Below are positions 44,151-54,259 of a DNA stretch of 64,000 bases, in pieces (positions within the stretch are counted from its first letter, which is position 1; each line of letters begins with the position of its first letter). A program made the position numbers and the translations under genes. This DNA comes from an uncultured Dehalococcoidia bacterium. GTDB taxonomy: Bacteria > Chloroflexota > Dehalococcoidia > Lucifugimonadales > UBA3495. The DNA lies in NCBI GenBank assembly GCA_958295765.1, contig CATQHB010000002.1, positions 2,778,091 through 2,842,090 of the forward strand, read 5' to 3'. The notes beneath the pieces are model-generated. The model saw only the letters and a list, made by a program, of their open reading frames with translations. It was not told the DNA's origin and searched no databases.

Positions 44151-45035
44151 TTGCCGGGCCGCCGGGCCGTCTTTCTGCTCCTGTCCCTCCTGCTGCTGGC
44201 GGTGGCGGCGATGGGGCTGATTAGCTGGCTGCACCGTCAACTGGTTTTCTTTCCCGACTCCACCGTGGCCCGCACCCCGTCGGATATTGGGCTGGATTTT
44301 GCGGAAACCTACTTCGACACCGCCGACGGCGTAAAGTTGAACGGCTGGTTTATCCCGGCCCCGGACGCTGACCGTTCCGTTCGCACTGAATCTGCTGACG
44401 GCACCGCCGCCGATTTGACCATCCTCTGGTTTCACGGCAACGCCGGCAACATCGGCTACCAAGTGGACGACATCGCCGCCCTGCGCCAGTGGACCGGGGC
44501 CAACATCTTTGTTTTCGACTACCGGGGCTACGGCAACAGCGGGGGCCGCCCCTCGGAACGCGCCTTTTATCAGGACGCCCGGGCCGCCTGGCGCTACCTG
44601 CTGACCCGCCGGGAGGTGAACCCGCAGCGCGTCATTCTGTACGGGCGTTCTCTAGGCACCGCCGCCGCCGTGGAATTGGCGGCAGCCCTGCCGGCCGGCC
44701 CGCCGCCCTACGCCGTCATCCTCTATTCTCCCTTGACCAGCCTGCGGGATATGGCCCGCGCCGCCCATCCCCGGCTGCCGATTCACTGGCTGGCGGCCGG
44801 CCAATTCAACTCCCTGGCCCGCATCGGCGGCGTCTCCGGCCCCATCCTGATTATCCACAGCGCCGACGACGAAATAGTCCCGGTGGAACAGGGCCGGCGG
44901 CTCTTTGCGGCGGCCCCGGAACCCAAACAACTCCTCATCCTGAACGGCGCCGGCCATAATGACGTGCTGGACTTGAGCGATGCGGCCCTGGGGGAGGGAC
45001 TGGTCAGTTTCCTGAATACCCTGCCGGGCAATTGA
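44151..45035 (+). CDS. Membrane-anchored alpha/beta hydrolase (Bem46/ABHD13-like)
   Basis: 294 residues; the TTG start follows the previous gene by 26 bases and lacks a strong ribosome site, so the start is tentative. One N-terminal membrane segment (about residues 5-25), then LVFFPDS, WFHGNAGN (oxyanion), FDYRGYGNSGG, nucleophile elbow GRSLG (about Ser160), IIHSADDEIVPVEQG (Asp) and GAGHND (His). This matches the Bem46-type family. It would face the periplasm/outside or cytoplasmic membrane surface and hydrolyse an ester or amide of unknown identity. Confidence 0.85.
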   Translation: MPGRRAVFLLLSLLLLAVAAMGLISWLHRQLVFFPDSTVARTPSDIGLDFAETYFDTADGVKLNGWFIPAPDADRSVRTESADGTAADLTILWFHGNAGNIGYQVDDIAALRQWTGANIFVFDYRGYGNSGGRPSERAFYQDARAAWRYLLTRREVNPQRVILYGRSLGTAAAVELAAALPAGPPPYAVILYSPLTSLRDMARAAHPRLPIHWLAAGQFNSLARIGGVSGPILIIHSADDEIVPVEQGRRLFAAAPEPKQLLILNGAGHNDVLDLSDAALGEGLVSFLNTLPGN

Positions 45036-45194
45036 CTTCAAGCAATTGACATCCGGGCGGGGGCGGCCTATCATTCCCCCATCCGGGTTCCCGCCCTTCC
45101 GGGGACTCCCGTTCACCCTGAACCGGCCGCCGGCGGCAACCCCCGGAATCAAGTGGAACCCTCTCCGGTAACTTGAAACATTGCGAGGTAGGAA

Positions 45195-45473
45195 ATGGCA
45201 ACGGAGAACAAGCTGGAACTGGAAATCCTCTACTGCCAGGATTGAGGCCATGCCCTGCGCGCTGCCTGGATGGCAGGCGAAGCCTTGAGCCGGGCCGGCG
45301 AACAAATTTCGGCCTTCAAGCTCACCCCCGGGCCTCACGGGAAGTTTGACGTTATCGTTGACGGCGACGTGGTAGCCGAGCACCGCCACGAACCCGACGC
45401 CCACATTTTCCCCGACCTGCAAGACCTGATGCAGGCCATCGCCGACCGCACCGGCCTGCCCGTCGGCCACTAG
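45195..45473 (+). CDS. SelW-like (Rdx family) selenoprotein with in-frame TGA
   Basis: 92 residues if TGA at 45243-45245 (codon 17) is read as selenocysteine. The ATG follows GAGGTAGGA. ELEILYCQD-U-GHALRAAW gives a redox C-x-x-U motif (Cys14, Sec17) at the end of the first strand, as in SelW/SelT/SelH-type Rdx proteins, and FDVIVDGDVVAEHRHE plus the final LQDLMQAIADRTG helix match the rest of the thioredoxin-like fold. A CTGCC-TGGAT-GGCAG stem-loop starts about 16 bases after TGA, the position of a bacterial SECIS. A thiol/selenol redox role is likely. Confidence 0.8.
45246..45280 (+). promoter_or_regulatory. Candidate bacterial SECIS stem-loop
   Basis: Downstream of the in-frame TGA, CTGCC (45262-45266), loop TGGAT with a G in its first two positions, and GGCAG (45272-45276) can form a hairpin inside the coding region. 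Spacing from the TGA is in the range for SelB recognition. Folding has not been computed. Confidence 0.45.
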
Positions 45474-45535
45474 GAACGGCGCCCGGGGGCGCAGGGCGTA
45501 CCGGGTAGTCGTCGGGACGGCGTTCTCAAAAAAAC

Positions 45536-46150
45536 CGGGGCGGGTTGCCAACCCGCCCTTTAATTATTTTCCCGGCATGGCTGGTGTAAAGCCCGCAATT
45601 CGGATGAGCGGTACGCGGAAACCCGAAGTCCGCATGAACGATGAGCGGAAACCCGCAACCCGCTCATGGTGAGCTTGTCGAACCATCCGGTCGTATCCGG
45701 CAATTCCCGGTATTCTCAACAGGTGTGGGTGTTCCTTGCCCGGCTCTAGTGGATGGTAGGGGCGGGTTTATAACCCGCCCTACGTTCAACGGCAAGGAAA
45801 TACCGGGAAACGGGTATGCAATAGCTGACCGTTCTTGCCCAGAGCCAGGGCGGGTTACAAACCCGCCCCTACCGGCCGCCGGAGTATTCCGGCCAGAACA
45901 CCAACTCGTGTTGAGAATACCCGATTCCTCTATAACTCCATCCTTCGACAAGCTCAGGATGAGCGATAAGCGGAAACCTCAAAATCCGCTCATGGTGAGC
46001 TTGTCGAACCATCTATTCTTATCCGGCGATTCCCCTATCAATCCATCCTTCGACAGGCTCAGGATGAGCGGTGAGCGGAAACCCTTAAATCCGCATGACA
46101 GGTGCGCGCCAAGTCCAAAATCCGCTCATGGTTAGCTTGTCGAACCACCT
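45536..46150. repeat. Family A elements, one split by a family C element
   Basis: A short GGGGCGGGTT-GCC-AACCCGCCC hairpin at 45537-45559 precedes family A arms. A left arm at 45660-45690 and right arm at 45940-45966 belong to one family A element interrupted at 45709-45921. A complete family A copy follows at 45985-46072 and another left arm at 46120-46148. AGCGGAAACCC is repeated between copies. No gene is present in 45474-46149. Confidence 0.85.
45709..45921. mobile_element. Family C MITE-like element inserted into a family A repeat
   Basis: Termini GGTATTCTCAACAGGTG and CGTGTTGAGAATACC, inner arms GTAGGGGCGGGTTTATAACC and GGGTTACAAACCCGCCCC. The flanks read TCCGGCAATTCC on the left and CGATTCCTC on the right. 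In uninterrupted family A copies the same spot reads GGCGATTCC once, so a 7-bp CRATTCC target duplication is apparent. Confidence 0.85.
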
Positions 46151-46443
46151 TATACCCCGGATATTAGCTCTACCTCATAGTCCAGCAATTCCAGGTCGGG
46201 GCGCGTTGCCTCCACGAAGGACACTACCTGGGATAGCATTTCGTTGGCGTGGGCCGCCTCACTGCTGGCGGCGCAGACCAGCAGGGTCAGCCGTTGCCAG
46301 CGGTCGTTGTCCGCATCCTCCGCCACCGCCACGTTAAACTTGTTCCGTATCCGGGCGGTCAGGGAACGGGCCACCTGCCGCCGGTTTTTCAAACTTTGCG
46401 AGTCGGGCAGATGCAAGGTTAAGCGACAGACTCCAATGTGCAA
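46150..46443 (-). CDS. DUF503 (YlxP-like) protein
   Basis: 97 residues with a TTG start seven bases after AAGGAG. MHIGVCRLTLHLPDSQSLKNRRQVARSLTARIRNKFNVAVAE is the conserved DUF503 start, and the ferredoxin-like second half (LTLLVCAASSEAAHANEMLSQVVSFVE) completes it. Usually encoded in nusA-infB-rbfA regions and thought to be linked to translation; here it is isolated between repeats. Confidence 0.9.
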   Translation of the reverse strand: MHIGVCRLTLHLPDSQSLKNRRQVARSLTARIRNKFNVAVAEDADNDRWQRLTLLVCAASSEAAHANEMLSQVVSFVEATRPDLELLDYEVELISGV

Positions 46444-46496
46444 TTCTCCACTCCTTTTAGGAATGATGGTCTCAGGCCCGGCGCAATCGTTGGCTC

Positions 46497-46733
46497 AGGG
46501 TAATTGCGTATTCACTATGGCAACCCAAGCAACCGTCGTTCCGGCGAAAGCCGGAATCCAGAAATCTCGGTAGCCGGCTCGTTCTTTTCCGGGGGATTTC
46601 CTGGATTCCGGCTTTCGCCGGAACGACGGACTTATACTCGACCGGTGCCGGAATGACAGACTCATACCCGGCCAGCGCTGGAATGACGGTTGCCGGCGTT
46701 GCCCCGGTTAAGACGCGCTTGCCCGGATGACCC
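46497..46733. repeat. Family B composite palindrome with both outer termini
   Basis: Outer left end GGGTAATTGCGTATTCACTA, inner arms CGTTCCGGCGAAAGCCGGAA (46536 on) and TTCCGGCTTTCGCCGGAACG (to about 46627), and outer right end CCGGTTAAGACGCGCTTGCC. Between inner and outer right arms are two GGAATGACAGACTCATACCCG-like units. Confidence 0.85.
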
Positions 46734-46803
46734 GCCGGACTTGACGCACTAACGCCTGCGCTATAGATTATAACCGAAATGGCCGGATAGGGGTCTGGTA
46801 GGT

Positions 46804-47478
46804 ATGACGGGTAACTTTTTCCCGGAAGGGCTGGAGCGCAACGAGGTGCCGGACGTGGTGGTGGCCCGGCTGCCCCAATACGTCCGTACCCTCAGCCAAC
46901 TCCTGGCCGAGGGCGTCCAGGTGGCTAACTCCCAGCAGTTGGGGGAGAAGCTGCAAATCACCCCGGCGCAAATCCGCAAAGACCTCAGCTATTTCGGCCG
47001 GTTCGGCAAGCAGGGCCGGGGCTACCGGGTGCAGCATCTGTTGGACGAACTGAAGCAGATTCTAGGGCTTACCATCCGCTGGAACGTGGCCGTAGTGGGG
47101 GTGGGACGGCTGGGCCGGGCCATTCTCAACTACCCCGGCTTTAATCCCGACGGGTTTCAACTGGTCGCCGCCCTGGACGATAATCCGGCGGTGGTGGGTG
47201 AGCAGGTGGGGGGATTGACGGTGCTGCCGGTGTCCAGCCTGGCCGAGGTGGTCAACCGCCATCAAGTCAGCATTGCCATCGTAGCGGTGCCGATTGCCCA
47301 TACTCAAGGGGTAATCGACCGGGTGGTGGAGTGCGGCATCCGGGCCATCCTGAACTACGCGCCCATTGCGCCCCAAGTGCCGCCGGGGGTCAACATCCGC
47401 AACATTGACCCGGTGCTGTCCCTGCAATCAATGACCTACTATCTGGCTAACGGCGCCGGGGAAGGGGCCGGCTTTTAA
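46804..47478 (+). CDS. rex: Redox-sensing transcriptional repressor Rex
   Basis: 224 residues. N-terminal winged helix: RLPQYVRTLSQLLAEGVQVA and QLGEKLQITPAQIRKDLSYFGRFGKQGRGY (recognition region). NAD(H)-binding Rossmann domain VAVVGVGRLGRAILNYPGF, followed by GVNIRNIDPVLSLQSMTYYL. Rex binds DNA when NADH/NAD+ is low and represses fermentative/respiratory genes. It is convergent with the ATP synthase operon. Its own targets were not identified in the window. Confidence 0.95.
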   Translation: MTGNFFPEGLERNEVPDVVVARLPQYVRTLSQLLAEGVQVANSQQLGEKLQITPAQIRKDLSYFGRFGKQGRGYRVQHLLDELKQILGLTIRWNVAVVGVGRLGRAILNYPGFNPDGFQLVAALDDNPAVVGEQVGGLTVLPVSSLAEVVNRHQVSIAIVAVPIAHTQGVIDRVVECGIRAILNYAPIAPQVPPGVNIRNIDPVLSLQSMTYYLANGAGEGAGF

Positions 47479-47479
47479 C

Positions 47480-47550
47480 CACGAATAGACGCCAATCAAC
47501 ACGATTAGAAACAGGAACAAATCATTCGTGTTGATTGGCGTCTATTCGTG
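47480..47550. terminator. Family E perfect 24-bp hairpin between rex and atpC
   Basis: CACGAATAGACGCCAATCAA (left, 47480 on) is perfectly complementary over 24 bases to the right arm ending GGCGTCTATTCGTG at 47550, loop 23 bases. Between convergent rex and atpC, so a bidirectional terminator is likely. Confidence 0.65.
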
Positions 47551-47579
47551 CCCGTTGGCGTTGGCAATTCCCCGGTGGA

Positions 47580-48029
47580 TTAACCCGGCGGGGCGTCGCC
47601 GATGGTGGAGCGCATATCGCCCCTCGGCCGGCGGCGGCGTACCACGTTCAACCGCATCTGCGCCCGGCGCATTGAGGCGGCGGCCCGGGCCAGTTCCATA
47701 TCCGAGGATTGGTTCTGCATCCGCTCCCTGGCCCGCTCCATTGCCGCCTGCGCCCGCTCCTCGTTGATTTCCTGGGAATACTCGCAGGCTTCGGCCAGGA
47801 TGGTTACCTTATTGCCCATCACTTCCATAAAGCCGCCGGTAACCGCCAGGTAAGAGGCTTCCCCCTCCTTGCGTACCAGGACTTCCCCCGGCTGCAAGGC
47901 GGTCATCAGCGGCGCGTGGTGGGGCAGGATGCCCAACTGCCCCTCGATTCCGGGGGCCACCACCCCGTCCACGTCGGCGGCGTAAACCTCCCGCTCGGCG
48001 GTGATAATTTCTAGTCGCATAGGGGCCAT
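47580..48029 (-). CDS. atpC: ATP synthase F1 epsilon subunit
   Basis: 149 residues from the ATG nine bases after AAGGAG. MRLEIITAEREVYAADVDGVVAPGIEGQLGILPHHAPLMTALQPGEV is the N-terminal beta-sandwich; the helical C-terminal part (EERAQAAMERARERM) follows, with an extra basic tail (RRRRPRGDMRSTIG) beyond the usual end. Links catalytic head to c-ring rotation and can inhibit hydrolysis. Last gene of the operon, 58 bases after atpD. Confidence 0.95.
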   Translation of the reverse strand: MAPMRLEIITAEREVYAADVDGVVAPGIEGQLGILPHHAPLMTALQPGEVLVRKEGEASYLAVTGGFMEVMGNKVTILAEACEYSQEINEERAQAAMERARERMQNQSSDMELARAAASMRRAQMRLNVVRRRRPRGDMRSTIGDAPPG

Positions 48030-48087
48030 AACTGCTTGCTCCTTCCGGTGGGCCGGCGGTAGTCGGGCGGTGAAACCGGGCGTTGGT

Positions 48088-49512
<1,425 letters not shown>

Positions 49513-49600
49513 TCACAGAGCTGACCGGGTTCTACCGGCCTTTATAAATGGCATCCCTACTTCGTTGCTGACTCTTAACGATAGCCGGGGCGATCGTACA

Positions 49601-50572
49601 TCAGCAGGCTATCAGTTGGCTGGTCTTGCGCGCTTCCTTCAGGGACTCCAGGGTTACATAGCGCGCGCCATAGGTAAAAGGCGTCGTCTTTCCATTCTTG
49701 TCCAGCTTGTCGTTGCTGACCGGCGCTGCCAGTTTTACTGTCTCGTCGTCGCCAAAGTCGGTGGTGAACAGTATCTTGAACTGTCCGCTGAATTCGTGAA
49801 GTTGCTCGTGTCGCTTAATTTTCTCCAGCAGTCGCTCGGCTCGTTCTTTATCCGGGGTATTCAGAGCGCCGGTCTCTTCTTCGCTGGTCAGGTTGATGGA
49901 TTTCACCACTGACTGGATTTTAGGAACGGCGGCCTGGATTGCTCCACCCGCATAAAATGCCAAGTAGTCGCCCGGCCGGAATTCGCGCATCGGTTTCCCG
50001 GTGTGGCACCGATACACGCCAAGTTGCTGGTACAGCGGCCAGGCAGTTCTAGCGGCTACCACCAAGACCCGGTCTTTGGCCGGGTTTAACAGCCCATCTA
50101 CCCGGAGCATCAAAATAAGCTCTCTCAGCAGAAACGCCTCATTTTCGGAAGGCGGAGCATCCGTATCATTCAGGATGTCCTCAACAACTTCGGATAAGGT
50201 GATGAAACTGGACCAGACAACCTCATCGCGGGGCGATGATACCGGATCGCTGTAGTCCGGCGTAAGCAACAGCAGTTTTTCGCCGGGCCCCAGGTTTTGC
50301 AAGTGATTTTCAAGCTGGGTGTGATTCACTGCATTGAGTTCGGTTTTTGTTTCGATCCAGATTGAGCGCCCCGTCTCTATCTTGGCGTCGGGAATTGAGC
50401 TTTTCCCTCTCGGCTGATTATTGAACGTGAGCAGGCCATAAGCTGGGTCATCCAGCAGCGCCCCAAGAATCCGGTCTATGTTGGGCAGGCTCAGCCGTTG
50501 CAGGACGGCCAGAAACGTAGCCGTAACCCGATTCTCGCCCTGACTGTAAGTTGAAAATAGAGGCGTAGTCAT
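49601..50572 (-). CDS. PD-(D/E)xK nuclease-like protein inserted in the ATP synthase operon
   Basis: 323 residues from an ATG 10 bases after the atpG stop, with AGGAGGGG (inside atpG's end) upstream. N-terminal part: FSTYSQGENRVTATFLAVL, then IPDAKIETGRSIWIETKTE, a PD...ExK nuclease-like core (about residues 60-80), and LENHLQNLGPGEKLLLLTPD. The C-terminal half (EFRPGDYLAFYAGGAIQAAVPKI) has no known domain. Such restriction/defence-like proteins are unrelated to ATP synthase. Lower GC than flanking atp genes, so a recent insertion is likely. Family not recognised. Confidence 0.7.
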   Translation of the reverse strand: MTTPLFSTYSQGENRVTATFLAVLQRLSLPNIDRILGALLDDPAYGLLTFNNQPRGKSSIPDAKIETGRSIWIETKTELNAVNHTQLENHLQNLGPGEKLLLLTPDYSDPVSSPRDEVVWSSFITLSEVVEDILNDTDAPPSENEAFLLRELILMLRVDGLLNPAKDRVLVVAARTAWPLYQQLGVYRCHTGKPMREFRPGDYLAFYAGGAIQAAVPKIQSVVKSINLTSEEETGALNTPDKERAERLLEKIKRHEQLHEFSGQFKILFTTDFGDDETVKLAAPVSNDKLDKNGKTTPFTYGARYVTLESLKEARKTSQLIAC

Positions 50573-50582
50573 TGCCTGAACC

Positions 50583-51446
50583 CTACCCCTCCTGGGCGAT
50601 TTGTCCGCCAATCAGGTCCAGCAGTTCGTTGGTGATGCTGTCCTGGCGCAGCTTGTTCATTACCAGGGTCAGGTCGCCGGCCAGGGACTTGGCGTTGTCG
50701 GTGGCGTTGCGCATCGCCACCATCCGGGCCGACTGCTCGCTGGCGATGGATTCCAGCAGGGCGTGATAAACTTCCATATCCACGAACTGGGGCAGCAGCG
50801 AACCCATCACCGTCAGCGAATCCGGCTCGTAAATGTAACCGGAACGGTCGGAACCGGCCAGGGCCGCCGGCGTTACCGGCAGCAGCTTTTCCACCACCGG
50901 CTCCTGGGACATAGTGGAAACAAACCGGGTATAGACCAGGTAAACTTCGTCCATCTCCCCGCTGATGAAATTGTCGATCAGCATCCGGGAAATGGGGATC
51001 GTGTCCAGCACGGTGGGCCGGTCGCCCAGGTCGGTGAACACCGCCAGCAAGTCCTGGCCGTAGCGGGCCATAAAGTCCCGCCCCTTGCGGCCTACGGCAA
51101 TGCTGCGGGTGGGCGCCGGCTGGTCGAGGATAAACTGGGCGACCCGCCGGTTGAGGGTGGAGTGCATCCCGCCGGCCAGTCCCCGGTCCGGGGTGATTGC
51201 CAGCAGGCCGACCCGGTTGACCGGGCGCACCTCCAGGAGGGGGTGCATCGCCGTTCCCTCCTCCAGGGGTTGGGCGGCCAGATGAGCGATAACTTCGTAA
51301 ATTTTCTCGGCGTAGGGCCGTCCCTGCAAGACCGAGTTCTGGGCGCGGCGCATCTTGGAGGCGGCAATCAGCGACATCGCGTTGGTTACCTTGCCCGTGT
51401 TGTCCACGCTGCGGATTCGCCGCCTGATGTCCCTTACGCTTGGCAT
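50583..51446 (-). CDS. atpG: ATP synthase F1 gamma subunit
   Basis: 287 residues. N-terminal helix DIRRRIRSVDNTGKVTNAMSLIAASKMRRAQ and C-terminal ESIASEQSARMVAMRNATDNAKSLAGDLTLVMNKLRQDSITNELLDLIGG are the paired coiled-coil segments of the rotor shaft. The gene keeps its normal end and stop, so the following insertion did not damage it. 102 bases after atpA, a gap holding a family E hairpin. Confidence 0.97.
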   Translation of the reverse strand: MPSVRDIRRRIRSVDNTGKVTNAMSLIAASKMRRAQNSVLQGRPYAEKIYEVIAHLAAQPLEEGTAMHPLLEVRPVNRVGLLAITPDRGLAGGMHSTLNRRVAQFILDQPAPTRSIAVGRKGRDFMARYGQDLLAVFTDLGDRPTVLDTIPISRMLIDNFISGEMDEVYLVYTRFVSTMSQEPVVEKLLPVTPAALAGSDRSGYIYEPDSLTVMGSLLPQFVDMEVYHALLESIASEQSARMVAMRNATDNAKSLAGDLTLVMNKLRQDSITNELLDLIGGQIAQEG

Positions 51447-51471
51447 CCTGTTCTATCCTAGTGCTTTATAT

Positions 51472-51543
51472 AATCCACGAAGGACACCAAGAATCACGAA
51501 GGGATAACCCAAACTTTGTGGCCCTTCGTGTCCTTCGTGGATT
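51472..51543. repeat. Family E hairpin between atpA and atpG
   Basis: AATCCACGAAGGACAC and GTGTCCTTCGTGGATT form a 16-bp perfect pair, with a second pair (TCACGAAGGG / CCCTTCGTG) inside. It lies inside the operon between co-directional genes, so it could modulate the relative expression of gamma and downstream subunits. Confidence 0.7.
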
Positions 51544-51548
51544 GTCGG

Positions 51549-53057
51549 TTAGCTGAAAGTAGCCTTGAAATTGTTGATGGCCTCGGTCAGTTGGGCCGAC
51601 ACCTCATCCTCCAGCCGGCCACTATCCGCGATGCTTTGCCCGATTTCCGGGTGAGTGCTGCCCAGGTAGCTCAAAAGCTGCTCCTCAAAGGCGGCGCAGC
51701 GTTCCAGCGGCACGTCGTCGGTCAGGCCGGCGTTGACCGAATAGAGAATCATCACTTCCTGATCCAGGCGCAGGGGCTTGTATTGAGGCTGTTTCAAGAC
51801 CTCGGTGGAAAGCTGGCCCCGGGCCAACTGGGCGCGGGTTGCCGCATCCAGGTCGGAGGTGCCGAACTGGGCAAAGCTGGCAAGTTCCCGGTACTGGGCC
51901 AGGTCCAGCCGCAGCCGGCCGGCCACCTGGCGGATGGCCCGGGTCTGGGCGGCGCCGCCCACCCGGGACACGGACAGGCCCACGTTCACCGCCGGGCGCA
52001 CCCCGATGTTGAACAACTCCGGCTCCAGGTAAATCTGGCCGTCGGTGATGGAGATGACGTTGGTGGGGATGTAGGCGGAAACGTCGCCGGCCTGGGTTTC
52101 GATGATGGGCAGCGCGGTGATGGAACCGCCGCCGTGTTCCGCATCCAGCTTGGCGGCCCGCTCCAGCAGCCGGCTGTGCAGGTAGAATACGTCGCCGGGG
52201 TAGGCTTCCCGGCCGGCCGGCCGGCGCAGCAGCAGGGACATCTGGCGGTACGCCCAGGCGTGCTTGGTCAGGTCATCATAAACCACCAGCACGTCCTTGC
52301 CTTGAGCCATAAACTCCTCGGCCATAGCGCAGCCGGCGTAGGGGGCGATGAACTGCAAGGGCGCCGGGTCGGAGGCGCCGGCGTTGACCACAATGGTATG
52401 GCTCATCGCGTCGTTCTCTTCCAGAATCCCCACCACCTGGGCTACCTTGCCCTGTTTCTGGCCGATGGCGACGTACACGCAAATCAGGTCGCCGCCGCGC
52501 TGGTTGATGATGGTGTCCAGGGCGATGGCGGTCTTGCCGGTGGAACGGTCGCCGATAATCAACTCCCGCTGGCCCCGGCCAATGGGAATCATCGCGTCAA
52601 TGGCCTTGATGCCGGTTTGCACCGGGGTGTCCACCGACTGGCGCACCACCACGTTGGGGGCCACCTGCTCGACGGCGCGGGTGCCGACGGTGTTGACTGG
52701 CCCCTTGCCGTCCAGGGGACGGCCCAGGGGGTCCACCACCCGGCCAATCAGCGCGTCGCCCACCGGAATCTCGATAATCTGGCCGGTAGAGCGTACCTGC
52801 TGGCCCTCCTTGACCCCGGTGGCGTCCCCCAGGATGGCGGCGCCCACCAGGTCCGACTCCAGGTTCAGGGCCAGCCCCAGGGTGTCGTTGCCGAAATCCA
52901 GCAGTTCGTTGGAGCGAACCCCTTGCAGGCCCTGGATACTGGCGATGCCGTCGCCCACCTGCACCACCGTGCCTACGTCCACCAGACTTAAATCGCCGCC
53001 AAACTCTTCAATCTGGCGCCGGATTAGAGAAACGATTTCCTGACCCCTAATCGCCAT
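51549..53057 (-). CDS. atpA: ATP synthase F1 alpha subunit
   Basis: 502 residues, ATG after AAGGAG. N-terminal crown domain ([26 protein letters not shown]), Walker [10 protein letters not shown], and the alpha signature region [18 protein letters not shown]. The arginine finger region is in [17 protein letters not shown]-like sequence. Non-catalytic nucleotide sites; part of the head with beta. Between atpH and atpG in standard order. Confidence 0.98.
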   Translation of the reverse strand: MAIRGQEIVSLIRRQIEEFGGDLSLVDVGTVVQVGDGIASIQGLQGVRSNELLDFGNDTLGLALNLESDLVGAAILGDATGVKEGQQVRSTGQIIEIPVGDALIGRVVDPLGRPLDGKGPVNTVGTRAVEQVAPNVVVRQSVDTPVQTGIKAIDAMIPIGRGQRELIIGDRSTGKTAIALDTIINQRGGDLICVYVAIGQKQGKVAQVVGILEENDAMSHTIVVNAGASDPAPLQFIAPYAGCAMAEEFMAQGKDVLVVYDDLTKHAWAYRQMSLLLRRPAGREAYPGDVFYLHSRLLERAAKLDAEHGGGSITALPIIETQAGDVSAYIPTNVISITDGQIYLEPELFNIGVRPAVNVGLSVSRVGGAAQTRAIRQVAGRLRLDLAQYRELASFAQFGTSDLDAATRAQLARGQLSTEVLKQPQYKPLRLDQEVMILYSVNAGLTDDVPLERCAAFEEQLLSYLGSTHPEIGQSIADSGRLEDEVSAQLTEAINNFKATFS

Positions 53058-53190
53058 TGGGGATTCTCCTTAATGTCTTTGTCCGATTTGGGCGCCCGGT
53101 TGCCGGCTACCCTTTCCCGGCTACCCTTTTCCCGGCGGGAGTTGGGGAACCGGGCCAGGCGGCGGTATTGATACGGTATTGATATTGGTA

Positions 53191-53742
53191 TTAACCCTGA
53201 CCCGCCACCGCTTCCGAGCGCAGCGTTTTCCGCAGTCCTTCCAGCTTGGAACGGGTGCTCCCGTCCAGCAGCCGGTCGCCAATCTGGATGATAATGCCGC
53301 CCAGGATGGACGCATCCACCCGGGTCGTTACCACCACTTCCTGTTGTATCAGGTTGCCCACAAACTGGCGGATGCGTTCCAGTTCCGCCGTTTCCAGGGC
53401 CACCGCCGAAGTTACGGTTACCGGTTGCCGGCCCAACCGCTCATCGAGCAGCCGGTTGTAGCCGACCGCCACGTCGCCGGCGGTATTCACTGCGCCCCGG
53501 GTAACCAGCAGGGCGCCCAGATTTCGTACCAGCGGGTCAATTTCCGGCAGCACGGTGGCAATGGCCGAAATCTTGCGCTCCAACGGCACCTCGGCGTGCC
53601 GCAGAAAGGCGTTGAACTCGGCGTCCTGCATCACCTGGGCCAGATAGCCCAATTCCTCGGCCCACTGCTCGGCCCGGTCCTGTTGCACCGCCAGCTCAAA
53701 GAGGGCCTGGGCGTAGCGGCGGCCTCCCAATTGCTTCGCCAT
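53191..53742 (-). CDS. atpH: ATP synthase F1 delta subunit
   Basis: 183 residues. N-terminal helical bundle RRYAQALFELAVQQDRAEQW and C-terminal VVTTRVDASILGGIIIQIGDRLLDGSTRSKLEGLRKTL (the conserved delta signature). Couples F1 to the b-subunit stalk. Six bases after atpF. Confidence 0.95.
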   Translation of the reverse strand: MAKQLGGRRYAQALFELAVQQDRAEQWAEELGYLAQVMQDAEFNAFLRHAEVPLERKISAIATVLPEIDPLVRNLGALLVTRGAVNTAGDVAVGYNRLLDERLGRQPVTVTSAVALETAELERIRQFVGNLIQQEVVVTTRVDASILGGIIIQIGDRLLDGSTRSKLEGLRKTLRSEAVAGQG

Positions 53743-53748
53743 CGCCGC

Positions 53749-54255
53749 CTACCCTCGCCGCCAGGTTTCACCCTCGGCCAGGACCTGGGCGATAAGCTCC
53801 TCATGGGCCTGGCGGTCCAGGGAACGCTCAATGACCCGCTCGGCGGCGGTGATTGCCAGGTCGCCGAAACTGGCCCGCAGTTGTTCCAGGGCGGCGTCCC
53901 GTTCCCGTTGAATGTCGGCCCGCGCCCGCTCGGCAAAGGCTTCCGCCTCCTGGCGGGCCCGTTCCATCTCGCCCTCCCGGTAACGCTGGGACGCTTCCCG
54001 GGCCTGGTCCATCAGGCGTTGGCCTTCCCGCCGGGCCTCGTTAAGCTGCTCCTCAATGGCGGCCTGAGAACTGGCCGCCTCATCCCGGGCCCGGTCGGCG
54101 GCGGACAGTCCCTCCTGGATGCGCGCCGTGCGCTGGTCCATGGCCGCCAGCAGGGGCTTAAAGGCGAACTGGTACAGAATCGCCAACAGGATGACGAAAG
54201 TAACCAGGTAGGCGATTAAGAGAGGCAGGTTGATTCCTAGCTCAGTCAGCCCCAT
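53749..54255 (-). CDS. atpF: ATP synthase Fo b subunit
   Basis: 168 residues. Membrane anchor at residues about 8-28 (INLPLLIAYLVTFVILLAIL) followed by a long charged coiled coil (QRTARIQEGLSAADRARDEA...). Peripheral stalk. Only one b gene is present. Five bases separate it from atpE. Confidence 0.95.
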   Translation of the reverse strand: MGLTELGINLPLLIAYLVTFVILLAILYQFAFKPLLAAMDQRTARIQEGLSAADRARDEAASSQAAIEEQLNEARREGQRLMDQAREASQRYREGEMERARQEAEAFAERARADIQRERDAALEQLRASFGDLAITAAERVIERSLDRQAHEELIAQVLAEGETWRRG

Positions 54256-54259
54256 AGCG

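Noticed and set aside
45243-45245. TGA as a nonsense mutation in a Rdx-family pseudogene
   Set aside because: The TGA is exactly at the position of the redox Sec/Cys in the family, both sides are intact, and a stem-loop follows at SECIS distance. Not formally excluded.
45270-45473. Independent 67-residue gene starting at 45270
   Set aside because: It is the C-terminal part of the selenoprotein; the upstream segment with ribosome site, first strand and C-x-x-U motif belongs to the same frame.
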